DNA of 64,000 bases from Hyphomonadaceae bacterium JAD_PAG50586_4 (GCA_023242925.1 CP096134.1:2685501-2749500), one strand, 5' to 3'. Shown: positions 1-10,564, numbered from the stretch's first letter. Made by a program: numbers and translations. The notes: generated by a model from the letters alone, not told the origin.

Positions 1-952
1 GATCGCGAGCAATACAAGCACTGCGATGCCGCGTCGTGGATCAACGGCGAAGGCATGCACGGACGTCAGCACGCCGGAGCGCACCAGGAACGTACCGAGC
101 AGCGCCAAGCCAAAACCCAGGATGGCCAGCAGGATCGTCCAGCTCGCGATCGAACCGCGTCGCTCAGTGACAATAGCCGAATGCACCAAAGCGCACGCGA
201 TCAGCCATGGCATGAAGCTCGCGTTCTCTACCGGGTCCCAGAACCACCACCCCCCAGCCGAGCTCGTAATAGGCCCAGTACGAGCCCAAACCGATGCCGA
301 GCGTAAGGAATGTCCACGCCGCAAGCGTCCACGGCCGCAACGCCTTTGCCCATGCTTGATCGACGCGGCCTTCGATGAGCGCCGCAAGCGCAAGCGAGAA
401 CGGCACACTGAGGCCCACGTAGCCAAGATACAAAAGTGGCGGGTGCGCCGCGAGCGCGGGGTCTTGCAGCAGCGGATTGAGCCCGCTGCCTTGCATCGGC
501 GCAGGATCAAGCCGCGCGAACGGGTTGGAAAGAAAGAGCGTGTAGATCAGCGCGCCGGCCGTCACCAAGCCCTGCACGCCTATCGCGCGCGACCACAGGC
601 CGAAACTCTGCTCGCCGCGACGCACCGCCAAGATCGCGCCAAACAGCGCCGACACCAAGCACCACAACAGCATCGAGCCCTCGTGGTTTCCCCATGTGCC
701 GGCGATTTTGTAGATCAGCGGTTTGTCGATATGCGAGTTCGCCGCCACGGCGCCGAGGGAAAAATCCGAGGTCACGAATGCATACATCAAGCACGCAAAC
801 GACAGCGCACAGGCCAAAGCCGCCGCTTGCGCGATTGCGGCCGCGGCAGCCGCGCGTTCGTTGTGGCCCGTGGACACGAGCCCCAGCGCACCCTGCGCCA
901 AGCTGAGCGCCAGCGTCAGCGCCGCCGCGAATGCGCCAATCTCAGCGATCAT
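1..952 (-). CDS. ccmF: CcmF heme lyase, N-terminal part (runs off the window, frameshifted)
   Basis: Cytochrome c maturation protein CcmF, the large membrane protein that ligates heme from CcmE to apocytochromes c on the periplasmic side. About 317 codons of a family usually near 650 residues are visible. Several membrane helices can be seen, with [19 protein letters not shown] and the [10 protein letters not shown] segment. The tryptophan-rich motif [16 protein letters not shown] is present but lies in the next frame after a run of six C at 250-255 on the plus strand. Two more bases there would restore the family reading [10 protein letters not shown]. The ATG start at 952 overlaps the ccmE stop (ATGA), which implies translational coupling. 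The break is probably an assembly error. Confidence 0.93.
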
Positions 953-1389
953 TGCGGCGTGTCGCCTTTCCACTCACCGCGCTCTTTCAGAGCTTCGGCA
1001 ACTTCGCGCGGCATGTAGGTCTCATCGTGCTTGGCCAACACGCGTTCCGCTTCAAACGGTTGCCCGGGCGACCATGCGCCTTCCGCCACCACGCCTTGGC
1101 CCTCACGGAAAAGGTCCGGCAGGATGCCGTCGTAACGCACCTCAACGGCCGTGCCGCCGTCCGTGACCGTGAACATATACGCACCGTCCTCAGCGCGACG
1201 CACCGTGCCTTCAACGACCAGCCCGCCCAGGCGCACGCGTTGCCCCGGCCGCGCGCGCTCGGAGAGTTCCGACGGCGCGACAAAAAACGTCACCGAATCC
1301 CGCAGGCCGACAAACGTCAGCGTCATCGCGCCCACGAGCACCGCGCCGGCGGCGGCGATCATCATCAAGCGTTGGTCACGACGGCGCAT
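949..1389 (-). CDS. ccmE: CcmE heme chaperone
   Basis: Periplasmic heme chaperone of the cytochrome c maturation system, 146 residues, the usual length. An N-terminal signal anchor (about residues 8-28) is followed by the OB-fold domain. The heme-binding histidine lies in LAKHDETYMPREV, with the family's HxxxY spacing. CcmE receives heme exported by CcmABCD and hands it to CcmF. The start overlaps the stop of ccmI upstream (TAATG), and the stop overlaps the ccmF start. The three genes therefore look like one operon in the order ccmI-ccmE-ccmF. Confidence 0.95.
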   Translation of the reverse strand: MRRRDQRLMMIAAAGAVLVGAMTLTFVGLRDSVTFFVAPSELSERARPGQRVRLGGLVVEGTVRRAEDGAYMFTVTDGGTAVEVRYDGILPDLFREGQGVVAEGAWSPGQPFEAERVLAKHDETYMPREVAEALKERGEWKGDTPQ

Positions 1390-2048
1390 TATTCCGCCCC
1401 CTCGCCTGCGCTCATGCGACGCGCCATTTCACGACGCGGATCGTCTGCGTTCATACGCGCATACGCCTCGCCCCAAAGCGGGCGCGCGTCGCGTCCTTCT
1501 TCCATCGCCGCCATGGCCTGGTAAATCCACGGCGCCGGATCGTTCGTGAGCGCACTCGCCTGTTGAAACGCTGCAAGCGCTTCCGGCGTCACACGCCCTT
1601 CGACGCCAACAATGGAGCGGCCGAGCCCGAGCAGCGCCTCGGCCATCTGCGGTTCGCGACGCAGCGCCATGTCAAACGCGCGTGCGGCTTCCTCGGCGCG
1701 ACCCTGATCGAGCAGCAATTGGCCGGTGTAGAAATATGGGAGCGGGTCGTTGGTGTCCTCGCGCGCCGCTTCGTTCAGGATCGCGAGCGCCTCATCGACC
1801 GTGTAGCTGCGGGGGTCGCGATCCTTTAGCGCCTCAAGCCGCGCCGCGTACGGCGCATCCGGCAATTCGGGGCGGCCAATAAAAAGGTAGGCGCCAAGCG
1901 CGGCCACCGCGACCGCGCCGCACACTGCCAAAGCCGGCAACGGAGAGCGCACGCCGCCGCCCGCGCGGCGATAGGCGCTGAGCGCCCAAAACGCCGCACC
2001 GGCCGTCAGCACGGCGCCAATCGCCAGAACTGCAATCTGTGTCCACAC
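1389..2048 (-). CDS. ccmI: CcmI-type TPR protein for cytochrome c biogenesis
   Basis: A 219-residue protein with two N-terminal membrane helices (about residues 5-25 and 38-60), then TPR-like repeats from about residue 75 to 205 (for example LPYFYTGQLLLDQGRAEEAA and MAEALLGLGRSI). This matches CcmI/CycH, which presents apocytochrome to the heme ligation complex. It is the first visible gene of the ccm operon and is shorter than the classical CcmI of about 300-400 residues. The start is a GTG at 2048, because no upstream ATG lies in frame before the intergenic gap. The assignment rests on the TPR architecture and on the ccmE-ccmF neighbours. Confidence 0.85.
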   Translation of the reverse strand: MWTQIAVLAIGAVLTAGAAFWALSAYRRAGGGVRSPLPALAVCGAVAVAALGAYLFIGRPELPDAPYAARLEALKDRDPRSYTVDEALAILNEAAREDTNDPLPYFYTGQLLLDQGRAEEAARAFDMALRREPQMAEALLGLGRSIVGVEGRVTPEALAAFQQASALTNDPAPWIYQAMAAMEEGRDARPLWGEAYARMNADDPRREMARRMSAGEGAE

Positions 2049-2112
2049 GCAGCCGTGCCTAGCCTTGTTTGCCCGCGCGCGAAATCCGTTCGGACGCCGC
2101 AGGCCTTGAAGA

Positions 2113-3566
2113 CTAGTCCGTAGCCGGCAATCTCAGGCGCGCTTTGAGGCCGCCCAATTGCCCCCGCTCAAAAGCAGTTCGCCGGCATAGAGATCGACCG
2201 TCTCTTTCAGGATCGACAGCCCGAGGCCTTGGCCTGGGGCTGCCTCATCCAGCCGCGCGCCGCGCGCCATCGCGCGGGCAAGTTCCTCGTCGGAAAGGCC
2301 GGGGCCGTCGTCCTCAACCACGATCTCGAACAGGCCATTGCTCTCGAACGCCGGCAGCAGGCGCACGACGACTTGGCTCTTTCCGTACTTGCAGGCGTTG
2401 TCGACCAGATTGGCGACCATCTCCAGCAAGTCTTCGCGCTCGCCCCGGAAAGTCACATCGCCCTCCGCCTCGATGGAGATATCGATCGCTTTCAAGTGGT
2501 CGTATTTTTGCTCCATCATGAAGATGAGGTCTTCGAGGTTTTGTAGCACCGCTGTGCGGTATGCGATGGTTGGCGCCTGCGCGCCCGCGCGCGCTTCGGC
2601 CCGCGCCGCAACGCGTGCACGGCGGAGCTGGCGCTCCACGAACGCTTCCATCTCCTCGATCGACTGTCGCATCACGCCATCGTCGGACTTGCCCTCGGCG
2701 GCGGCGTTCTTCAGCACCGCAATCGGCGTTTTGAGCGCGTGCGCGAGATTGCCAACGTGCCGGCGTGCGCGCTCCACAACTTCGCGATTGTGGTCCACGA
2801 GCGCGTTGAGCTCTTGCGCGACCGGTTGCAGTTCGGCGGGATAATCATTTCCCAAACGCTCAGCGTCGCCGCGACGCACGCTGGCGATATCGCGCTGCAA
2901 AGCGTGCAACGGCTCAAGGCCAACGCGGACCTGAATAAGCGACACGACGGCGACCATGATCGCGCAAAACGCCACGAACAGCGCGAACGCAAACCCGACG
3001 ACCCGCGCCGCCGGCGCCAGGATCGCATCGGGCGCCACGCCCACAAGAAAAAGATAGCGCCCTTCGAGTTGGGGGATTTGCTCCACGCGCGCGACGATCC
3101 GCAGCTTTTCGCGATCCGGGCCTTCGATAGTGAGGAATTGCGCAGCGCGCGGCGCCTCCGGCGCAATGAGGCTCGCCTGCACTTTGGGATCGAGCGGGAT
3201 CGCCACATCGAAAAGCGACGGCGAAATCACCTGCACTTCAAGCAGGCCATCGTCATGGATGCGTGCGATCTGATAATAGCGCCCGCTCAGCGGCTGCAAG
3301 TAGCGTGGATCATAGGGCAAGTCTTGGAGCGCGAGTTCGCCAGCAAGACCCGGCCCCGAATTGCCGACGAGATTGTTGGCGACGCTTTCGATCTCGGGAT
3401 CAATCAGCAGCCGCAGCATCTGCGCGTTGAATTGCGCGTACGCGACCCAACCCATACCGACGAGGCCGATCACGCTCACCACCGCAATCGTGATCAACCG
3501 CGCCGCCAGAGACCGGCGGATCAGCTCACGAAAGCGCGTGACGAAACCGCCCGGCGTTTGCGTCAC
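2113..3566 (-). CDS. PhoQ-like membrane sensor histidine kinase (frameshifted near C-terminus)
   Basis: Two-component sensor kinase with a helix at about residues 20-42, a periplasmic sensor domain to about residue 190, a second helix, a HAMP-like linker and a catalytic core. The phosphoacceptor histidine is in NLAHALKTPIAVL, a form typical of the PhoQ branch. The N box is NLVDNACKYG, and the G boxes are VEDDGPGL and GQGLGLSI. The GTG start overlaps the stop of the response regulator upstream. The frame is lost at a run of five C on the plus strand (2161-2165). Adding one base gives a family-like tail ending LKARLRLPATD and a stop at 2113. The gene is probably intact in the organism. Confidence 0.88.
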
Positions 3567-4233
3567 TGCTGGTCCGCAGGATCGATCAGTCTGTAGCCAA
3601 GACCTTTTTCCGTGATGATGCGATCGGTGCCGATCTTACGGCGCAGAATGCCGATGAACACTTCGATCGTGTTCGAGTCGCGCTCGTGATCTTGGCTGTA
3701 GATCTTTCGGTGAGTTCGGCGCGCGAGACGATCCGGCCCGCGTGGTGCATCAGATAATCGAGCACCTTGTATTGATAGGCCGTCAGCTTCACCGGCGCGC
3801 CATTCACGGTCACTTGGCCCGTCGCTGCGTTGAGGCGCAGATCACCAACTTCAAGCACGGCTGATTGGTGATCCGTCGTGCGGCGCACATTGGCGCGGAC
3901 GCGCGCCAGCAATTCCGCCATGTGGAAAGGCTTGGTGACATAATCATTGGCGCCGAGATCGAGGCCTTCGACCTTCTCGCTCCAGCGATCGCGCGCCGAA
4001 AGGATCAGCACCGGCATGGTGCGCCCCTCTTTGCGCCAGGCCTTCAGCACAGAGAGGCCATCGACCTTCGGCAAGCCCAGGTCGAGGATCGCCAGATCAT
4101 AGGGTTCGGTTTCGCCGAGGAATTGCCCGTCCTCGCCATTGTCCGCCGTATCCACCGTATAACCGGCGTCGCCCAGCGCAGACGCTAGCTGCTCCCGCAG
4201 GTTCTTGTCGTCCTCGACCACCAGCAACCGCAT
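3563..4233 (-). CDS. OmpR-family response regulator (frameshifted)
   Basis: DNA-binding response regulator paired with the PhoQ-like kinase downstream. The receiver domain has the acidic pocket (VVEDD), the phosphoacceptor aspartate in LAILDLGLP, and the K of DYVTKPF. A winged-helix domain follows (LTAYQYKVLDYLMHH). One base is missing at plus-strand 3705-3707 (ttt). The correct frame resumes as IYSQDHERDSNTIEVFIG and ends IDPADQQ with a stop at 3563, overlapping the kinase's GTG by four bases. The architecture resembles PhoP. The trigger is unknown, and the adjacent PepSY-like protein may modulate signalling. Confidence 0.9.
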
Positions 4234-4245
4234 ACGCGTCTTTCC

Positions 4246-4542
4246 CTATCGGGCGGCGTTCACGCGGAAGTCGCGCACCTGGCCGTCCGGCATTCGCCAA
4301 CGCAGCACATAAATTGGCCGGGCGCCGTCCTCAAGACGAGCAGAGATCAACTCACCGCCATATTGGGAGCGGATTTCATCGACGACTTCGCGCAAGGAGC
4401 GAATATCTTGCTGGCCCCCGCCGCGCTGTTGCACGGGCATGACCATTTGCGGCTGCACGAATTGCGCATGCTGAGCACTTACCGGCTCGGCAATGGCGCC
4501 GGTCGCGACGAACGCGGAAAGGAGGAGAGACTTAGCCCACAT
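4246..4542 (-). CDS. Small secreted PepSY-like protein
   Basis: A 98-residue protein from the ATG at 4542, beginning with a clear signal peptide (WAKSLLLSAFVATGAIAEPVSA). After a Q-rich linker comes one PepSY-like unit, IRSQYGGELISARLEDG followed by YVLRWRMPDGQVRDFRVNA. This is the beta-strand pattern of small periplasmic PepSY proteins often encoded beside PhoP/PhoQ-type systems in proteobacteria. It ends 13 bases before the response regulator start, so it is probably the first gene of a three-gene signalling operon. Its function is not established. Regulation of the sensor or of a periplasmic protease is inference. Confidence 0.7.
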   Translation of the reverse strand: MWAKSLLLSAFVATGAIAEPVSAQHAQFVQPQMVMPVQQRGGGQQDIRSLREVVDEIRSQYGGELISARLEDGARPIYVLRWRMPDGQVRDFRVNAAR

Positions 4543-4602
4543 GGCGCTTCCCGTGTACGGGGGCCGCACTGAATGCCCCCTGAATGTAACGGGTACTTCT
4601 GA

Positions 4603-5529
4603 TTAACCAGCAGGCCGGGTCGGCGTGTAGTCCCGCTTGGGCCACTTCTTGACGAACTTTTTCAGGTCGTCGTCCACATTCTCCGGCAACACGACTTGCA
4701 GGCGGACGAACTGATCTCCTTGACCTGCAACGCCTTTTCCCTTGAGCCGGAGCGTCTTACCGCTATTGGAACCGGCCGGGATGGTGAGCGTCACAGCGCC
4801 GCCCGGCGTGGGCGCCTGTATCTTGGCGCCCTCCACCGCCTCGGTCAGCGAGATGTTCAGATCCATGTGAACATCTTGGCCCTCGCGGCGGAAGAAGGCG
4901 TGTGGGCGGACATTGAGTTCCACCAGCGCATCGCCAGCCGGCCCGCCCTGAACGCCGGCGCCACCCTGGTTTTTCAGGCGCAACACTTGGCCGGTCTCAA
5001 CGCCGGCGGGAATGGCGACATCGAGCGTTCGCCCCTCAGCCAGCGAAATACGCCGGCGCGCGCCATTGATAGAGTCGAGGAAATCGATCTCGAGCGTGAA
5101 GCGCATGTCGCGCCCGCGCATGCGCCCATAGCCGCCACGGCCGGCGCCGCCGAAGCCGGGGCCAAACAGATCTGAGAAAATATCGCCGAGGTCGAACGCA
5201 TCCGCGCCAGGCCCCGCCCCCGCGCCAGCCCCAGGCTCAGCGCCCGCGCCGGCGTGCGCTCGCGCGCCTTGATGGCGCGGCCGCGAGTTGAACGCCATAC
5301 GCTCATTGCCGTCGGCGTCGATCTCGCCACGGTCGAAACGCTGCTTGGTGACGGGATCAGACAGCAGATTGAACGCGGCCGTCGCGCGCTTGAACTTTTC
5401 TTCAGCCGGCTTGTCGTTCGGGCGCACGTCAGGGTGCAATTCCTTGGCAAGCGACCGGTACGCGCGACGAATTTCGTCGGCGGTGGCGGTGCGGCTCACG
5501 CCCAAGGATGCGTACGGGTCCCAACTCAC
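4603..5529 (-). CDS. DnaJ-type co-chaperone without zinc finger (CbpA class)
   Basis: Hsp40 co-chaperone of 308 residues. The J domain (residues 1-70) carries the HPD motif in AKELHPDVRPND, needed to stimulate DnaK. A glycine/alanine-rich linker and a GF segment (FSDLFGPGFGGAG) follow. The C-terminal substrate-binding domain comes next (SLAEGRTLDVAIPAGVETGQ, then LTIPAGSNSGKTLRLKGKG). There is no CxxCxGxG zinc-finger region, which places it in the CbpA/type II class rather than DnaJ itself. It is the last gene on this strand before a long unassigned region. Confidence 0.93.
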   Translation of the reverse strand: MSWDPYASLGVSRTATADEIRRAYRSLAKELHPDVRPNDKPAEEKFKRATAAFNLLSDPVTKQRFDRGEIDADGNERMAFNSRPRHQGARAHAGAGAEPGAGAGAGPGADAFDLGDIFSDLFGPGFGGAGRGGYGRMRGRDMRFTLEIDFLDSINGARRRISLAEGRTLDVAIPAGVETGQVLRLKNQGGAGVQGGPAGDALVELNVRPHAFFRREGQDVHMDLNISLTEAVEGAKIQAPTPGGAVTLTIPAGSNSGKTLRLKGKGVAGQGDQFVRLQVVLPENVDDDLKKFVKKWPKRDYTPTRPAG

Positions 5530-6699
5530 AATGACAGACTGCGCTCCGGCTTCCGCAGAATGATGGCAGCGGCGCAGCCAATTCCAAGCAGGGAATCAGA
5601 GCGCCGAGCTTCTGGCCTGCCGCACTATAGGGGTATGGTTAACTCCGTATTCAACCCTGGCGCCCCGGAAGCCGCCAATTGTGCGATCCGAAGCCGCAAC
5701 GAGGCAGGCGGAGCCCCGAAATCGGCGGTTTGCCGAGCGGCTGCATAAATAAACGGAGAGCTTAACGTGTCGGCCGGTGGGACCACCGAGCCTCCGCCGT
5801 CGAGAATGTCCAGCCGATCGCCTGCCGCCGGTTCACCCAAGGGCGGCTCCCCAGCCCCCAAGAATCGCCGCCGAACCCGCGCGCATCGCACCTAGGAGAT
5901 CGCAACATCGCCCACAGCATCGCGCCGCGCCCGCACCCTGCGCCCAGGGCCTCAGCGCCGCGTGCGGCAAACTCCTCAAACCGCGCTGCGCGATTGTGTG
6001 CGTTGCGTCGGCGCCTAGGGGTAGCGCAACAATTTTCCAGAGCCTCGCCCCTTCATGCGCGCCAATGTTGATGCGCGACAGCTTTTGATCGAGCAGCACG
6101 ATGCGCGCGCCGACCGGAGCGGCGCGGCCATCGCATGCGCCGAGCCAAGTCGCCCGCGCAGCAAGCCGGCGACCTCGCATTCACCGGGCGCGACGAGCAC
6201 GCAGTGTTGCGCTTGGACGATCTCCCGTTCACCGCCCGCCTCGATCGCGAACACATTTGCGCCGTTCAACTTGCGCTTTGCTCGCGCTGGAAAGTGCGCC
6301 GCCATAAAGTTTGGTGCGCGTGACATTGCCTTGGTCCCAACGATCAACCGGCCCCGGCCACAGCGCCCATACGAGTTCGCCCATAATCGCCGCTTTTGCG
6401 TGGACGCACCGCGCTTGCGTGGCGCTGGCGTCTGGGTTGAGGTCATGCGTGCCGAACCACGGTGAGGCAAACACCGCCGCGGGCGGACGGCCGTCAAACT
6501 CGGCGCTCGGCAGCGGTGGCAGGTCAACGACGCCCAAAACCCAACGCACCCCGCGTCGGTCGGATAGATTTCCGGGAAAGTGAGCAGATTCAGCGCACCG
6601 CGCCGCTCTCGGCATGGATTGAGGGCGCGTCAATCGCCCCGTTTCCCCTGGCCAGAATTCGGCCATACCTCTATTGGACACACCCTTCCGGAGACGCCC
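5530..6699. other. 1.17 kb region without a recognised gene; possible broken minus-strand gene
   Basis: No family could be recognised. The minus strand between about 6560 and 5850 has protein-like stretches in three successive frames. They are MGELVWALWPGPVDRWDQG (about 6390-6330), NVFAIEAGGEREIVQAQHCV (about 6260-6200) and ARIVLLDQKLSRINIGAHEG (about 6110-6050). This could be one gene cut by indels of the kind seen elsewhere in the window, or a decayed gene. A plus-strand GTG frame with a GGAG motif before it (5768-5896) is rich in P, S and R and looks less convincing. The segment just before 6700 must hold the PBP1A promoter. Confidence 0.3.
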
Positions 6700-8723
6700 T
6701 TGTCCGACACAGGTCCAAACGGTCCAGATTTTCGCCGCGGCATCGACTGGGCGAAGCTGCGCGCGGCTGCGGCCCAGCAGCACATCGCCGACATGGTCGC
6801 CGGACGGCGCAAAATCACATGGCGCACGGTGGCGAGCATAGCCGCGGGCGGCGCGCTCGCTTTCGTGCTGGGCCTATGGGTTTGGATCTACTGGGGCTTG
6901 CCCCGGGTGCCGGACGCGGACTCGATCTGGGCGCTCAATCGCCAGAACTCGATCATGTTCGTGGATCACGAAGGCGAAATCCTCGGCATGCGCGGGCCTT
7001 ACTACGCGCGCCGTACACAACTCAGCGAAATGCCGGACTTCGTGCCGCAAGCTTTCCTCGCCATCGAAGACCGCCGCTTCTATTCGCACGAGGGCGTGGA
7101 CCGCATGGCGGTGATCCGCGCGCTGCTCGCCAACGTGCAAGCGGGCGAGACCGTGCAGGGCGGCTCCACTATCTCCCAGCAGCTCGCACGCAATCTCTTT
7201 TGACGCAGCGCCAGACAATCAATCGCAAGCTCCGCGAAATGGTGCTCGCCTCACGCATCGAGCGCCGCCTGTCGAAGGACGAGATTCTCGAACTCTATCT
7301 GAACCGGGTTTACCTCGGCGATCAGGCCTATGGCGTTGACGCCGCCGCACGCCGCTATTTCGGCCACCCCGCCGCCGAACTCACGCTCGCCGAAGCCGCC
7401 TTGCTGGCCGGCTTGCCAAAGGCGCCATCCGATCTCGCCCCCTCATCGCACCTTGAAGCCGCGGTTGAACGCCAGCACGTCGTGCTGCAAGCGATGGTCG
7501 ACGCTGGTTTCATCACCGAGGCGCAGCGCGATGAAGCACGCCAAGCGCGTATCCGCATCATCGAGCGCCCGAACTTCGAGCGCACGATGGGCTACGCCTT
7601 CGATCTTGCTGTCGAAGAAGCGCGCGCCGCCGTTGGCCGTGAAGTGCCAGACCTCGTCATTCAGATGACGATCAACAATGAGGTGCAAGCGGCCGCATCG
7701 GATTCGATCCGCCGTCGCCTCGGCAACCGCGCCTTTGGCCGCCGACCGCTACAGGCCTCTTACATGGCTGTCGATCGTCAAGGCGGCATCGTCGCGCTTG
7801 TCGGCGGCACCGATTACAGCGCCTCGAAATTCAACCGCGTGACGCAAGCACAACGCCAACCTGGTTCGACCTTCAAGACGTTCGTTTACACCGCAGCGCT
7901 CGAAAGCGGCCTTAGCACCGAGGATGTACGCTACGACGAGCCGGTCGTGATCGACGGTTGGCGCCCACGCAATTATGACGATGGCTATCGCGGCGCCGTC
8001 ACGCTGCGCACCGCCTTCGCGCAATCGATCAACACCGTCGCGGCCGAAGTCGGCTATGAAGTCGGCCCGCCCCGCGTGGCGGATGTCGCGCGCCGCCTTG
8101 GCGTGCGCGGCATGCCGGAGCGCAATGCCTTCGTGCCGCCCTCCATCGCGCTAGGCTCGGTCGAAACCACGCTCTGGGACATGACCGCCGCATTTGCCGT
8201 GTTCATGAACAATGGCGTGCGCGTCGATCCGCACATCATCTCGCGCGTCACCAATTCATCCGGCCAAGAGCTTTACGTCCGCCCAGCCTACGAAGGCCAG
8301 CGCGTGCTCGATGAAGCGATCGTGCAGCAGATGAACTCAATGATGGGTGCGGTCGTGCTGCGGGGTACCGGCGCCGGGGCACGCATCGGCGACCGCGACA
8401 TCGCCGGAAAGACCGGCACCAGCTCCGATTGGCGCGATGCGTGGTTCGTCGGCTACAGCGCCGACTACACTGCCGGCGTATGGGTCGGCCACGACGATTT
8501 CACCTCGATGGGCCGCACCACAGGCGGCTCACTGCCGGCGCAAATTTGGTCGGACACAATGCGCGTCGCGCACAACGGTGTCGAAGACCACCCGCTCCCA
8601 GGGATTGAGCAGCCGGTGCGTTCGCCGCGTGAAGTCGAAATGTCCGGCTTCTTCGATGATCTCGCCAGCGCGTTCGGCGAGTCCGGGGTCGACTTCCCGG
8701 ACCTCGAAGAAATATTCAACTAA
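6700..8723 (+). CDS. mrcA: Penicillin-binding protein 1A (bifunctional peptidoglycan synthase, frameshifted)
   Basis: Class A PBP that polymerises and crosslinks peptidoglycan. A cytoplasmic N-terminus is followed by one membrane helix (about residues 45-65). The family-51 glycosyltransferase domain has EDRRFYSHEGVD (catalytic Glu) and GGSTISQQLARNLF. The transpeptidase domain carries the SxxK serine in QPGSTFKTFVY, SIN in AQSINTVA, and KTG in AGKTGTSSDW. I chose the TTG at 6700 because GGAG lies just upstream and the conserved N-terminus begins there. One T is missing at 7198-7201, creating a false stop after NLF. The family continues as LTQRQTINRKLREM in the next frame. About 674 residues, somewhat short for PBP1A. 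Confidence 0.92.
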
Positions 8724-8728
8724 ACGCC

Positions 8729-10564
8729 ATGGCAGCGACAGGACCAGCGTTCGCGCATGTCAAAGACTTGCGCCTGAGCCTCGGCGGCGCGCCGTTGTTC
8801 GACGGTGCGGAATTCGTGCTCCACAAGGGCGAGCGCGCGGCCTTCATCGGCGCGAACGGCGCCGGCAAATCCACTTTGATGCGCATGCTTGCCGGCGTTG
8901 CCGAGCCCGACGCCGGTGAGATCGGCTACGCGTCCGGCGTCAAAGTCGCGATGGCGGCGCAAGAGTCCAATTTCGATGGCTTCGCAACCTTGCGTGACTA
9001 CGCGTGCGCGCCGTCCGTGAGCCTGCGGGGCAGCACATTGGCGACACCAGCGCACCAAGCAGAGGCCGCGCTCGAAAACTTTGGCCTCGATCCAGATCGA
9101 GCGCCGACGCGACTCTCCGGAGGCGAAGCACGGCGCGCGACGCTTGCCCGCGCGCTCGGCGCCGATCCAGACGTTCTTCTACTGGACGAACCAACCAACC
9201 ACCTCGACATCGCCGCGATCGAGGACCTCGAGAAACGCATCGCACAATTTCGCGGCGCAGCCCTCATCATCAGCCACGACCGGCGTTTCCTTGAACGCGT
9301 CTCGACGGCAACACTCTGGCTACGCCAACGCCGCCTCATCAAGCTCGATCGTGGCTACACCGCATTCGAGCAATGGGCCGAAAACGTAGAGCTGGAAGAG
9401 GCGCGCACACTTGCGCGCCTCGAAACGCACTTGCGCGCTGAGGAGCATTGGCTGCAGCGCGGCGTCACCGCGCGCCGGTCGCGCAACGAAGGCCGTCGCC
9501 GCAAGCTCCTGGCCATGCGCGCCGAGCGCCGCGAGCGCAAGGGCGAGCTGGGCGGCGCGAGCGCCGCCATCCAAGCCGAGCGCGGCGGCGAGTCCGCACG
9601 GCTCGTGATCGACGCCAAGAAGATCAGCAAGACCTACGCCGAGAAGACAATCATCAACGACCTGACGCTGCGCTTGATGCGCGGCGATCGCCTCGGTGTT
9701 GTCGGCCCCAACGGCGCGGGCAAAACGACATTGCTCGAAATTCTCCTAGGTCGCCGCGAACCAGATACCGGCCATACGAAGCTCGGCGAAAATTTGCGCA
9801 TCGCTTACGTCGACCAGTCTCGCGCCATCCTCGACACCAGCGCCACCCTTTGGGAAACGCTTGCGCCGCAGGGCGGCGACCAAGTGATGGTGCATGGCCG
9901 GCCACGCCACGTTGCGGCCTACGCCAAAGACTTCCTGTTCGGCCCCGAACAATTGCGCCAACCCGTCTCCGCGCTTTCCGGCGGCGAACGCAATCGCGTG
10001 GCGTTGGCTGTAGCGCTGGCGCAACCCGCCAACGTGCTCGTGCTCGACGAGCCGACCAACGACCTCGACATGGATACGCTCGACGCGCTCGAGGACATGC
10101 TCGCGGGCTACGACGGCACCGTAATCCTGGTCAGCCACGACCGCGCGTTTCTTGATGGCGTCGCCACACAAGTGATCGGCCCAATCGGCAATGGCCGCTG
10201 GGCCGAAACGCCCGGAGGCTGGGCGGATTTTGAACGCGAGTACGGCGGCGTCACACCCAAGCGCCAAGCTACGGCCACGCCAAAGGCGACGTCTGCGGCC
10301 CCCATCCAGCCCAAGCGTCAAACCAAGCTCAGCTACAAGGACGAACGCCGCGCCGCCGAGATCGACGCGCTGCTGCCTAAGCTCAGCCACGAGATCGATA
10401 CGCTCGAACAGCACATGGGCGACCCAGACCTGTTCGCCCGCGACCCGAAGAAATTCCAGCAGCTGGTCGCTCGGATCGAAGCCGCGCGCGGCGAGCGCGA
10501 TACGATCGAAGCCGAATGGCTGGAGATCGAACTCAAACGCGAGGCGCTTTCGGCCGAGGAATGA
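8729..10564 (+). CDS. uup: ABC-F family ATPase (Uup-like)
   Basis: A soluble tandem ATPase of 611 residues without membrane helices. The first domain has Walker A GANGAGKST, signature LSGGEARR and Walker B LLLDEPTNHLD. The second has GPNGAGKTT, LSGGERNR and LVLDEPTNDLD. An arginine-rich linker separates the domains, and a basic coiled-coil tail (from about residue 530) is typical of Uup. ABC-F proteins act on ribosomes or, for Uup, on branched DNA intermediates and transposon excision. It starts 5 bases after the PBP1A stop, so the two are probably co-transcribed. Other ABC-F members are possible, but the C-terminal domain favours Uup. Confidence 0.9.
   Translation: MAATGPAFAHVKDLRLSLGGAPLFDGAEFVLHKGERAAFIGANGAGKSTLMRMLAGVAEPDAGEIGYASGVKVAMAAQESNFDGFATLRDYACAPSVSLRGSTLATPAHQAEAALENFGLDPDRAPTRLSGGEARRATLARALGADPDVLLLDEPTNHLDIAAIEDLEKRIAQFRGAALIISHDRRFLERVSTATLWLRQRRLIKLDRGYTAFEQWAENVELEEARTLARLETHLRAEEHWLQRGVTARRSRNEGRRRKLLAMRAERRERKGELGGASAAIQAERGGESARLVIDAKKISKTYAEKTIINDLTLRLMRGDRLGVVGPNGAGKTTLLEILLGRREPDTGHTKLGENLRIAYVDQSRAILDTSATLWETLAPQGGDQVMVHGRPRHVAAYAKDFLFGPEQLRQPVSALSGGERNRVALAVALAQPANVLVLDEPTNDLDMDTLDALEDMLAGYDGTVILVSHDRAFLDGVATQVIGPIGNGRWAETPGGWADFEREYGGVTPKRQATATPKATSAAPIQPKRQTKLSYKDERRAAEIDALLPKLSHEIDTLEQHMGDPDLFARDPKKFQQLVARIEAARGERDTIEAEWLEIELKREALSAEE

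Noticed and set aside
26..1018. A 330-codon plus-strand frame over ccmF
   Set aside because: It is antisense to conserved CcmF and CcmE coding sequence and has shadow-like composition.
7190..7205. Programmed ribosomal frameshift in the PBP1A gene
   Set aside because: No slippery heptamer or downstream structure is evident, and the same kind of homopolymer break recurs in many unrelated genes of this window.
6462..8723. A single 753-codon frame as the PBP1A gene
   Set aside because: Its first third is out-of-frame translation with no PBP features. The true glycosyltransferase domain is in the other frame from 6700.
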